Shown here one piece after another: positions 9,161-17,367 of a stretch of DNA of 64,000 nt. Source of the stretch: Nitrobacteraceae bacterium AZCC 1564 (GTDB lineage Bacteria; Pseudomonadota; Alphaproteobacteria; Rhizobiales; Xanthobacteraceae). The stretch's first letter is position 1. Every line of letters begins with the position of its first letter. Where the stretch lies: assembly GCA_036924835.1 (NCBI GenBank), contig JBAGRR010000001.1:1612001-1676000 (forward strand), read 5' to 3'. Both the position numbers and the translations under genes were made by a program. The notes beneath the pieces were generated by a model. It saw nothing but the letters and a program-made list of their open reading frames with translations, was not told the origin of the DNA and ran no database searches.

Positions 9161-9292
9161 GGTAAGAAGCAGAAGCCCGCCAAGAAGTGCCGGACGAGGC
9201 AGCGAGGGGACCGACGCAGCCGGAATCGCAATGAAACCAGCGGCTTGTGCCGCTGTTTCTTGCTGTTCCTGGATGTCGCCGCGAATCATCAT
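9152..9292 (-). CDS. Leucine-rich leader peptide of leuA
   Basis: A 46-residue open frame ending 101 bp upstream of the leuA start. Its last twelve residues read ALLGGLLLLTNP, with six leucine codons (CTT or CTG) in the last eleven sense codons. A ribosome starved of Leu-tRNA would stall here, and the stop codon sits in the 5' arm of a long hairpin (9114-9160). This is the classical design of amino-acid attenuation. GGGGA lies seven bases before the ATG. A possible promoter is TTGCCG-17-CTAGAA further upstream, weakly supported. The Leu run is seen directly; function as a regulatory leader is inferred. Confidence 0.72.
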   Translation of the reverse strand: MMIRGDIQEQQETAAQAAGFIAIPAASVPSLPRPALLGGLLLLTNP

Positions 9293-9422
9293 TTCATTTC
9301 CCCGGAAGCGCATCATCGGCTCAAACCATTGACGGATGGTTGCCAGAGCACTTCACCTGCTCCTTCTAGACGACAAGGCGCCGAACCGGCAACCGCTAAA
9401 ATGGGTCAGCAAGACTGCCCTA

Positions 9423-10379
9423 TTAGGACCCATCCACCTTCTGCTTTTTGGTGACACGGGCGACGCCCCGCCCCTCCTGCTCCAGCGCATCGCGGACTTT
9501 TTTCAACTCACCGGCCACGCCTTTTTCGACTTCGGGAAAACGCAGATCAAGTTTCTCCATCGCGCTGACGATCGCTGAACTGATCACCACGCGCGCGAAC
9601 CATTTGTGATCCGCAGGCACCACATACCACGGCGCGTGCTTGGCCGACGTGTAGCGAAGAATGTCCTGATAGGCTGCGTGATATTTGTCCCACAACTGGC
9701 GCTCGGATACATCGGCCAGAGAAAACTTCCAGTTCTTGGATGGCTCATCGAGCCGCTCCAAAAAGCGCTGACGTTGTTCTTCCTTCGATACGTTGAGAAA
9801 GAACTTCAGGATTAGCGTGCCGTTACGAGCAATATATTTTTCGAACACCGCGATATCCTCGAAACGCTCGCGCCATATGTTTTTGGTCACGAGTTCGCGC
9901 GGAATTTTTTGTTTCTCCAGAATTTCCGGATGGACGCGAACGACAAGCACCTCTTCGTAATAAGACCGATTAAAAATGCCAATGCGCCCGCGCTCCGGCA
10001 GAGACATCGTGGTGCGCCACATGAAATCGTGATCAAGCTCCTTCGATGACGGCTGTTTGAAGGAATAGACTTCACATCCCTGCGGGTTGATTCCGGACAT
10101 GACATGCTCGATGGCACTGTCCTTGCCCGCAGCATCCATACCCTGAAAGATCAGCAGCACTGACCAGTTATCCTGGGCGTAAAGCTTCTCCTGCAGATCG
10201 CGCAAACGATCGCGGTTCTCCGCAATGATCTTATTGGCGGATTCCTTGTCGAGGTCGCCCTTCTCGTTCGACTTGTGAAACTTGAGATGGAATTCTTCCG
10301 TGCCGTCGACACGGAATGGGTCCACATACTGCTTCAATTGCCGCGCGATTGGCTGCGATGCCTTGTCGTTTTTCGCCAT
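9423..10379 (-). CDS. ppk2: Polyphosphate kinase 2 family protein
   Basis: A 318-residue PPK2-family kinase, which transfers phosphate between polyphosphate and nucleotides. Visible motifs are the Walker A sequence GMDAAGKDS (~residue 77), the Walker B/lid region NRSYYEEVLVVRVHPE (~135), and KFFLNVSKEEQRQRF (~185). The single-domain length fits class I PPK2. ATG 10379 is chosen over the open upstream frame because the downstream residues (MAKNDKASQPIARQLKQYV) fit the family start and GGAG lies 11 bases upstream. The divergent ABC transporter gene is separated from it by four palindromic repeats. Substrate preference (ADP versus GDP or AMP) cannot be read. Confidence 0.9.
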   Translation of the reverse strand: MAKNDKASQPIARQLKQYVDPFRVDGTEEFHLKFHKSNEKGDLDKESANKIIAENRDRLRDLQEKLYAQDNWSVLLIFQGMDAAGKDSAIEHVMSGINPQGCEVYSFKQPSSKELDHDFMWRTTMSLPERGRIGIFNRSYYEEVLVVRVHPEILEKQKIPRELVTKNIWRERFEDIAVFEKYIARNGTLILKFFLNVSKEEQRQRFLERLDEPSKNWKFSLADVSERQLWDKYHAAYQDILRYTSAKHAPWYVVPADHKWFARVVISSAIVSAMEKLDLRFPEVEKGVAGELKKVRDALEQEGRGVARVTKKQKVDGS

Positions 10380-10451
10380 AAGCCAAATTGCTCCGTTTTT
10401 CTGAAAGGAAGCTATACTCCTGAACCACTGTTCGCCAGACCTCACCGGACA

Positions 10452-10529
10452 CTAGTGTGGTGGTTCAGAAGTTCGCTCGATCTATCCCGCGCGTCCTTCC
10501 AGCGAACTTCTGAACCTAAACCACACTAG
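10452..10529. repeat. CTAG-bounded palindrome, unit 1 (type A)
   Basis: A 78-bp inverted repeat. The left arm (CTAGTGTGGT then GGTTCAGAAGTTCGCT) is complementary to the right arm except for three extra bases (TAA on the plus strand) in the right arm, about 10 bp from the end. The loop is about 22 bases. It is the first of four tandem units between ppk2 and the osmoprotectant transporter. Confidence 0.9.
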
Positions 10530-10542
10530 AATCATAAATTTG

Positions 10543-10620
10543 CTAGTGCCGCGGATTTGAAGTTCTTCCGCGTGAAGCCGCAAGCTCAATGAAGAACTTC
10601 AAATCCAAAAGCGGCACTAG
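10543..10620. repeat. CTAG-bounded palindrome, unit 2 (type A)
   Basis: A 78-bp inverted repeat with outer stem CTAGTGCCGC, inner stem GGATTTGAAGTTCTT and a 4-base bulge (AAAA on the plus strand) in the right arm. The loop contains AGCCGCAAG. It is separated from unit 1 by the 13-bp AT-rich spacer AATCATAAATTTG. Confidence 0.9.
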
Positions 10621-10633
10621 AATCATAAGCTTG

Positions 10634-10709
10634 CTAATGTCCCTTTGATTCCGAAGTTCGCATCCGAGCTAGCCGCAAGTCTGTGCGAACTTCGGAATCG
10701 GGACATTAG
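10634..10709. repeat. CTAG-type palindrome, unit 3 (type B)
   Basis: A 76-bp inverted repeat bounded by CTAATG/CATTAG, with inner stem GATTCCGAAGTTCGCA and a TTT bulge in the left arm, so it is inverted in orientation relative to unit 2. Its loop contains AGCCGCAAG as unit 2 does. The spacer to unit 2 is AATCATAAGCTTG. Confidence 0.9.
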
Positions 10710-10781
10710 TGTCCTCTCGAATCCAAAGTTCGCTACGGAGCGCGCTACACGATGAGGCGAACTTTGGATTCGGGATACTAG
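10706..10781. repeat. CTAG-type palindrome, unit 4 (type B)
   Basis: A 76-bp inverted repeat that shares its first TTAG with the end of unit 3. The inner stem is CGAATCCAAAGTTCGC, with a 3-base bulge in the left arm. It ends 49 bp before the start of the downstream ABC ATPase gene. Confidence 0.88.
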
Positions 10782-10830
10782 CGACTGCGAGGCGGTCGAC
10801 AGGCCAAGATCAATAGTTCATCATGACGTC

Positions 10831-11616
10831 ATGAACGACGCCGTACCCGCAATCGCCTACGAAGATGTTTGCAAGACTTTCGAACAGGGTCGCGTCAAGG
10901 CACTGAACGACGTGTCGCTGGCCGTTGCCGCTGGAGAATTTCTCGCGATCGTCGGCGGCTCGGGCTCCGGCAAGACCACGCTGCTCCGACTGACCAACCG
11001 CTTGCTCGACGCCGACAGCGGAACCGTTCGCGTACACGGTGATGACGTGCACAAGGTCGATCCGATTAGCTTGCGCCGGAGCATTGGTTACGTCTTCCAA
11101 AGCGGCGGACTTTTCCCTCACATGAGTATCGCCCGCAACATCGGCATCACACCGCATTTGCTGGGTAGCCCGGCGGCCGAAATCTCGACACGTGTCGATG
11201 AACTGCTGGATCTCGTGCGGTTGGACCGAGCCAGCCGCAATCGCCTTCCCCACGAACTGTCAGGCGGCCAGCGTCAGCGCGTCAGCGTCGCTCGTGCCCT
11301 CGCCGCCCAACCACGCATTGTGTTGCTGGACGAACCGTTCGGTGCACTCGATCCGCTGACTCGGAACGCTCTGGGTGAAGACTATCGCACGCTTCACCGC
11401 GATCTCGGCCTGACCACGATTATGATCACCCATGATATGGCGGAAGCCCTACTGCTGGCCGATCGTGTCGCGGTCATGCACAATGGAGATCTTATTGCGC
11501 AGGGATCAGCTCGGGAATTGTCGACGAGCGATGACAGCTATGTCCGCGAATTGCTCGACACACCGCGGCGTCAGGCCGACCGCTTGCAGGAATTGCTCCC
11601 GAAAGGCCCGCGATGA
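10831..11616 (+). CDS. Osmoprotectant (glycine betaine/choline type) ABC transporter ATPase
   Basis: A 261-residue ABC ATPase of the ProV/OpuCA class. It has Walker A GGSGSGKTT (~residue 42), Q-loop VFQSGG (~90), signature LSGGQRQRVS (~145), Walker B IVLLDEPFGALD (~165) and the switch His in ITHDMAE (~200). Compared with OpuCA it lacks the C-terminal CBS pair, so it is a short version. The start at 10831 has no obvious Shine-Dalgarno sequence. It overlaps the next gene by 4 bp (ATGA), a fused permease and binding protein, which together make a complete importer. Substrate class follows from the neighbour's OpuAC-like domain. Confidence 0.88.
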   Translation: MNDAVPAIAYEDVCKTFEQGRVKALNDVSLAVAAGEFLAIVGGSGSGKTTLLRLTNRLLDADSGTVRVHGDDVHKVDPISLRRSIGYVFQSGGLFPHMSIARNIGITPHLLGSPAAEISTRVDELLDLVRLDRASRNRLPHELSGGQRQRVSVARALAAQPRIVLLDEPFGALDPLTRNALGEDYRTLHRDLGLTTIMITHDMAEALLLADRVAVMHNGDLIAQGSARELSTSDDSYVRELLDTPRRQADRLQELLPKGPR

Positions 11617-13169
11617 GCCTATGGTCAGACCCGCGATGGGGCGACGCACTTACGCGCCTGCCGGATTATCTCGGCAATCATGTCCGCGTCAGCCTGACCG
11701 CGCTCGCGCTCGGCCTCCTGATCAGTTTTCCACTTGCAATCATCGCGCGCCGTCGCCCCTTTCTGCGCGACGCCGCACTCGGCGTGGCCAGCGTCATCCA
11801 GACAATCCCCGGCCTTGCACTGCTTGCGCTGTTTTACCCGTTGCTGCTGGTGCTGGCAGCGTTCTCCCTGCAATGGTTCGGCGTTGATTTTTCAGCCTTC
11901 GGATTTCTCCCGGCGGTGCTGGCGCTCGCGCTTTACAGCATGCTCCCGGTCTTGCGAAACACCATTACCGGGTTTCAGGGGATCGATCCCGCCATCATGG
12001 AGGCGACCGAAGCGGTCGGCATGACATCCCGGCAATCGCTTTTCATGGTCGAACTGCCGCTGGCGTTGCCGGTGATCATGGCGGGCATCCGCACCGCCGC
12101 TGTGTGGGTGATCGGCACTGCTACGCTCTCGACGCCCATTGGCCAGACCAGCCTCGGCAACTACATCTTTGCGGGCCTGCAAACTCAGAACTGGGTCTTC
12201 GTGCTGTTTGGCTGTGCGGCTGCCGCTATGCTCGCGCTTGCCGTCGATCAACTTCTGGCACTGATCGAAAACGGCCTGAAAATGCGCAGCCGAGCTCGCG
12301 TGGCCCTTGGGGTTCTCGGGATCGCTGCGCTGATCCTTGCAACTTTAATTCCGTCGATGGAGCGTGCCAGAACAAGCTACATCGTCGGGGCCAAAACATT
12401 CACCGAGCAATACATCCTCTCCTCGCTGATTGCACAGCGCCTGCAAGCGGCGGGACTGCCGGCCAGTTCACGCGAGGGATTGGGGTCGAACGTGATCTTC
12501 GAGGCGCTCGCTTCAAATGACATCGACGTTTACGTCGATTATTCCGGCACGCTCTGGCTCAGCCTATTGAAGCGCACCGATGTATTGCCGCGAAAGGAGT
12601 TGCTGGACGCGCTTAAGACGACGCTGTCCGATCGGTACAAGATATCGCTGTTCGGCGAACTCGGCTTCGAAAACGCGTATGCGCTGGTGATGCCGCGAAA
12701 GCGTGCAGAACAGTTGGGCATTCGTTCGATCGCCGATCTGGCATCCCGCGCCGGTTCATTCGTTATCGCCGGTGATTACGAATTCTTCTCACGCCCGGAA
12801 TGGGCCGCGATCAAGCGGAATTATAGCCTGACTTTCCGCGAGCAGCGGCAGATGCAGCCAGATTTCATGTATGCAGCCGTCGCATCTGGCGATGTTGATG
12901 TGATTGCGGGCTACACCAGTGACGGCCTGATTGCCAAATATGACCTCGTTGTACTCAACGATCCCAAGCAGGCAATCCCGCCATATGATGCCGTTGTGCT
13001 CGTGTCCCCCAAGCACGCCGACGACACAGCGTTGCGCGATGCGCTGAAACCACTTCTTGGGAAAATAAATATCACCACGATGCGCGAAGCCAATTTACGT
13101 GCCAGCACCAATGACAGCTCGCCGGATTCTGTGGCGCGATGGTTATGGAGCAGGATATCGAAAGAATAA
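11613..13169 (+). CDS. Fused permease and substrate-binding protein of osmoprotectant ABC transporter
   Basis: A 518-residue fusion. Residues ~20-230 form an ABC permease with about six membrane segments and the EAA-loop motif EATEAVGMTSRQSLF (~residue 130) that contacts the ATPase. A further membrane segment near residue 235-250 leads into a periplasmic OpuAC/ProX-like binding domain (VGAKTFTEQYILSSLIAQ, ~270; IDVYVDYSGTLW, ~310; VIAGYTSDGLIAKYDL, ~430). This layout is known in quaternary-amine uptake systems of several bacteria. The ligand is probably a betaine, choline or carnitine-like compound; which one is not visible. The end lies 16 bp from the convergent SDR gene. Confidence 0.88.
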   Translation: MSLWSDPRWGDALTRLPDYLGNHVRVSLTALALGLLISFPLAIIARRRPFLRDAALGVASVIQTIPGLALLALFYPLLLVLAAFSLQWFGVDFSAFGFLPAVLALALYSMLPVLRNTITGFQGIDPAIMEATEAVGMTSRQSLFMVELPLALPVIMAGIRTAAVWVIGTATLSTPIGQTSLGNYIFAGLQTQNWVFVLFGCAAAAMLALAVDQLLALIENGLKMRSRARVALGVLGIAALILATLIPSMERARTSYIVGAKTFTEQYILSSLIAQRLQAAGLPASSREGLGSNVIFEALASNDIDVYVDYSGTLWLSLLKRTDVLPRKELLDALKTTLSDRYKISLFGELGFENAYALVMPRKRAEQLGIRSIADLASRAGSFVIAGDYEFFSRPEWAAIKRNYSLTFREQRQMQPDFMYAAVASGDVDVIAGYTSDGLIAKYDLVVLNDPKQAIPPYDAVVLVSPKHADDTALRDALKPLLGKINITTMREANLRASTNDSSPDSVARWLWSRISKE

Positions 13170-13185
13170 CCGCACGGAGCAAACG

Positions 13186-14031
13186 CTACGCTATCAATCC
13201 AAGACGTTTGGCGATGATTCTGTCGACAAACCGCTTTGGCAGCAACTTTCCGATCAACAACTGGACAGGCTCGGGGCTGATGGCATAGCGCACACGCGGA
13301 CGCGCGCTCGTCAACGTCTCATGAACAAGTTCGCCGATCGTCTCCACCGGCAATCCGCGTTCTCCAAATTTCCGGATGTAGTCGCGCATTCCCTGAAGTA
13401 CCGGGAAGAACGGCGAGTCCTTGTAGACGGAAATGTCCGTATCTTCGGCCTTGCTCCAGATCAGGGTTTTCACGGCACCTGGCCCGATCACGATGACGTC
13501 GATGCCAAACAGCATGAGTTCCCGGCGGATGCTTTCGGAAAAACCCTCGATCGCGAATTTCGACGTGCAGTAAGGCGAGAGCAACGGACTTCCATTCTGT
13601 CCCGAGACAGAACTCATCATCACGATCCGGCCGGGCGCCCCGTGCAATGACCGATCAGCGCCCAGCAAAGGCGCGAAGGCCTGTGTGACGATGATCGGCC
13701 CGATGACATTGACCTCCATCTGCCGCCTGTACTCGGCAATGGGCAGCTCCAGTGCAGGACCCGGCACCGCAATGCCGGCGTTGTTGACGAGGCCACTCAA
13801 GGTTTCGCCGTTTAACGCCGAGCGTGTCTCGCGCGCGGCCTCACGCACTGCGGCTTCATCGGTGACGTCGAACAGCAGAGGCGTGAAATTGGCGCCGAAT
13901 TGTTTTTGCAGCCGCTCTGCATCAGCCTGCTTGCGGACGCTGCCAAAAACCCGGAAGCCATGGCCGAGCAAGATTTTCGCAGTCCCCCACCCAATGCCGG
14001 TCGATACACCGGTAATGACGACGGATTTCAT
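13186..14031 (-). CDS. Short-chain dehydrogenase/reductase
   Basis: A 281-residue classical SDR. TGVSTGIG (~residue 7) binds the nucleotide, VNNAG (~85) stabilises the sheet, and YCTSK (~155) carries the catalytic Tyr and Lys, with SSVSG before it giving the Ser. Basic residues after beta-2 (SVRKQADAERL) suggest NADP(H). ATG 14031 is preferred because MKSVVITG begins the Rossmann fold; the frame extends upstream to 14085 without a plausible domain. It is a single gene located downstream of the ilvC terminator and convergent with the osmoprotectant transporter. The substrate is unknown. Confidence 0.85.
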   Translation of the reverse strand: MKSVVITGVSTGIGWGTAKILLGHGFRVFGSVRKQADAERLQKQFGANFTPLLFDVTDEAAVREAARETRSALNGETLSGLVNNAGIAVPGPALELPIAEYRRQMEVNVIGPIIVTQAFAPLLGADRSLHGAPGRIVMMSSVSGQNGSPLLSPYCTSKFAIEGFSESIRRELMLFGIDVIVIGPGAVKTLIWSKAEDTDISVYKDSPFFPVLQGMRDYIRKFGERGLPVETIGELVHETLTSARPRVRYAISPEPVQLLIGKLLPKRFVDRIIAKRLGLIA

Positions 14032-14071
14032 GCGTGCCTTCCATGCGTTGGATGGAAGTAGCGTATAACAA

Positions 14072-14098
14072 AAACGGGACCGCAAATGCGGTCCCGTT
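14072..14098 (-). terminator. Rho-independent terminator of ilvC
   Basis: A perfect 11-bp stem ACGGGACCGCA/TGCGGTCCCGT with a two-base centre is followed on the minus strand by TTTTTG. It lies 27 bp past the ilvC stop. Confidence 0.85.
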
Positions 14099-14124
14099 GT
14101 CGCAAGCTGATCTGGCTCGATGGA

Positions 14125-15297
<1,173 letters not shown>

Positions 15298-15903
15298 TCA
15301 AGGCTCCTTCAGAACGGGGTAAAGCGAGGCCAGCAACAGCACGGCCATGACGATGTTGAAAATGCGCACCGCGCGGGGTGACCGCACCAGCGACTGTAAT
15401 GAGGTACCCAGGAGCACCCATGTCATCGAGGATGCCAGCCCGATCACGAAAAGCAGGACGGAGAGCATCACGATATTGAGCGGGTACGCCGCAATCGCTG
15501 CGTAGGCCGCAATTGCACCCACCGCGATCACCCAGCCTTTGACATTGACCCACTGAAACATCGCCGCGCCGAGGAATGTCATGGGTTTGCCTTCGGCGAC
15601 ATCCTTGGCGTCGGACGGGCCAGACATCCCGATAACAATCGCAAGGTAGATCAGATAGGCCGCTCCGGCGTACTTCAGGATCGTGTGCAGGATCGGATAA
15701 GCCGTGAACACCGCACCAAGCCCAAACCCGATCACCGCCACCAGAAACGAAAATCCGAGTGTTACGCCCGCAACATGCGGCAACGCGCGGCGAAATCCAT
15801 AGTTCAACCCTGAGGCCATCAGCATGATGTTGTTGGGCCCTGGCGTGAACAAAGCCGCGGTGGCGAAGACGGTGAAGGCTGCGAGCAGTTCATGCGAAAT
15901 CAT
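15298..15903 (-). CDS. LysE/RhtB-family amino-acid exporter
   Basis: A 201-residue membrane protein with about six helices. FTPGPNNIMLMASGLNYGFRR (~residues 19-40) is the LysE/RhtB signature, and GAAYLIYLA (~80) is also typical. ATG 15903 overlaps the stop of the preceding EamA-family gene (ATGA), so the two are translationally coupled. Family members export amino acids such as lysine, homoserine, threonine or leucine. Its position between ilvH and ilvC suggests a branched-chain amino acid or precursor, which is an inference from context. Confidence 0.88.
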   Translation of the reverse strand: MISHELLAAFTVFATAALFTPGPNNIMLMASGLNYGFRRALPHVAGVTLGFSFLVAVIGFGLGAVFTAYPILHTILKYAGAAYLIYLAIVIGMSGPSDAKDVAEGKPMTFLGAAMFQWVNVKGWVIAVGAIAAYAAIAAYPLNIVMLSVLLFVIGLASSMTWVLLGTSLQSLVRSPRAVRIFNIVMAVLLLASLYPVLKEP

Positions 15904-16778
15904 GACGCAACCTTCGGCAAAGTACGTGTGCGACCAAGCAGCAGCATGATGGCAATGCCTGCCACAACAACCAGCATTCCCCCAAGGCGCAACGGACCGA
16001 ACGTCTCTCCGAACACCACAGTTGATGCAGCCGCCCCCACAAACGGCACCAGCAGCGCGAAGGGAACGACTTGCGCGGCCGTATAGGTGCGCAGCAGGCG
16101 CCCCCACGCCAGATAGGCGAGGCTCGTGGAAAAGATACCGATAGCGACAATACTCGCAGCGGCTATCCAGGACATGCTGAGAACAGAATGGATCGCAGCT
16201 TGCGGACCTTCGATGACAAAAGAAATCGCGAGGAGCGGTGGCACCTGCATGAGACTGAGCCACGCCATCAGATCAAGCATCGGCACATTGCCGGTCTGCC
16301 GCAACAACAGATTACCGATGGAGAAGCTGATCGGCGAGATCATGCTGATCACAAAGGCCTGAAGGCTGAAATCAAAGCCCACGGTCCCGCAGATCATCGC
16401 TAGTCCCACCATCGCCACGCCGATGCCAATCACTTGCGCCCGCGTCGGCGTCTCGCGCAACACGAGTGCTGCAAGCACCACCGTGAAGAGTGCCTGCGTC
16501 TGAACGATAACGCCCATCAACCCAGCCGGGACGCCATGCGCAATCCCGTAGGATTGCGCAAGGAACTGGAATAACAGCATCGTCAGGCCGAGTGAAACGA
16601 ACAGCCGCAAGGAGATCGCGGGCCTGCGGACGAACAGACATGGCAGCGCAGCCACGGCAAAACGCAACGCGCAGAACATTGCGGGAGAGAGCTCCTGCAA
16701 TCCCAACTTGCTCGCCACGAACGCAAGCCCCCACACGATGGCCACGCCAACCGCAAGGACGATATCTGTGGGCTTCAT
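15900..16778 (-). CDS. EamA/DMT-family transporter
   Basis: A 292-residue protein with ten predicted membrane segments in two EamA repeats (residues ~5-140 and ~150-285), the DMT superfamily layout of metabolite exporters such as YdcZ/RhaT-like and RarD-like proteins. Near the N-terminus, VWGLAFVASKLGLQELSP is a typical EamA motif. It starts 24 bp after the ilvH stop codon and overlaps the LysE-family gene by 4 bp. A shared transcript with ilvIH is likely. The substrate is unknown; efflux of an amino acid or related compound is a contextual guess. Confidence 0.87.
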   Translation of the reverse strand: MKPTDIVLAVGVAIVWGLAFVASKLGLQELSPAMFCALRFAVAALPCLFVRRPAISLRLFVSLGLTMLLFQFLAQSYGIAHGVPAGLMGVIVQTQALFTVVLAALVLRETPTRAQVIGIGVAMVGLAMICGTVGFDFSLQAFVISMISPISFSIGNLLLRQTGNVPMLDLMAWLSLMQVPPLLAISFVIEGPQAAIHSVLSMSWIAAASIVAIGIFSTSLAYLAWGRLLRTYTAAQVVPFALLVPFVGAAASTVVFGETFGPLRLGGMLVVVAGIAIMLLLGRTRTLPKVAS

Positions 16779-16802
16779 GTCAGTTCAATCACGCCGGAGT
16801 TG

Positions 16803-17351
16803 TTACATCCCCTCCGGCCCGCGTGTGATCGCGGCGACACCGGTGCGCGACACTTCGACTAGACCGAGCGGGACCATCAGCGCGACGAACTGATCGATCT
16901 TGTCAGAGGCGCCAGTGATCTCAAAGATGAAGCTCTCAGTGGTTGCATCAATGACACGCGCCCTGAAGGCTTCCGCCAGCCGCAGCGCTTCGGCGCGCGG
17001 ATCACCGGTGCCCTTGACCTTGACCATCGCCAGCTCACGCTCGATGGAGCGGCCAGTGAGGGTCATGTCCACGACGCGGTAGACTGGGATCATGCGATCG
17101 AGCTGGTGCTTGATCTGCTGGATCACCATGGGCGTTCCGGTCGTCACGATGGTAATACGCGACATGTGCTTGGCATGTTCGGTTTCCGACACCGTCAGAC
17201 TTTCGATGTTGTAACCGCGGCCCGAGAACAGGCCGATCACACGCGCGAGCACACCCGGCTCGTTCTGCACAAGAACCGCAAGGGTATGCGTCTCGTTCGG
17301 ATCGTGACGATCTTCCATGAAGTAGGCGGATGCGGGCTGGTCCATTGTCAT
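16803..17351 (-). CDS. ilvH: Acetolactate synthase, small regulatory subunit
   Basis: A protein of about 182 residues. The N-terminal ACT domain (HTLAVLVQNEPGVLARVIGL, then GRGYNIESLTV) binds valine for feedback control, and the C-terminal half is the conserved ALS small-subunit domain. Starts at 17360 (TTG), 17351 (ATG) and 17345 (ATG) are all possible; 17351 is listed, with a GAGG only a few bases upstream. It lies about 16 bp after ilvI, forming the holoenzyme operon. It stabilises the large subunit and makes it sensitive to valine. Confidence 0.95.
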   Translation of the reverse strand: MTMDQPASAYFMEDRHDPNETHTLAVLVQNEPGVLARVIGLFSGRGYNIESLTVSETEHAKHMSRITIVTTGTPMVIQQIKHQLDRMIPVYRVVDMTLTGRSIERELAMVKVKGTGDPRAEALRLAEAFRARVIDATTESFIFEITGASDKIDQFVALMVPLGLVEVSRTGVAAITRGPEGM

Positions 17352-17367
17352 TGTCCTCAATCCTGTC

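Noticed and set aside
10452-10781. Regularly spaced repeats that could suggest a CRISPR array
   Set aside because: The units are inverted repeats with differing arms and short constant AT spacers, not direct repeats with unique spacers, and no cas gene is near.
10823-10832. ATGACGTCAT palindrome at the start of the ABC ATPase gene
   Set aside because: A ten-base palindrome overlapping a start codon can occur by chance; no matching second site nearby.
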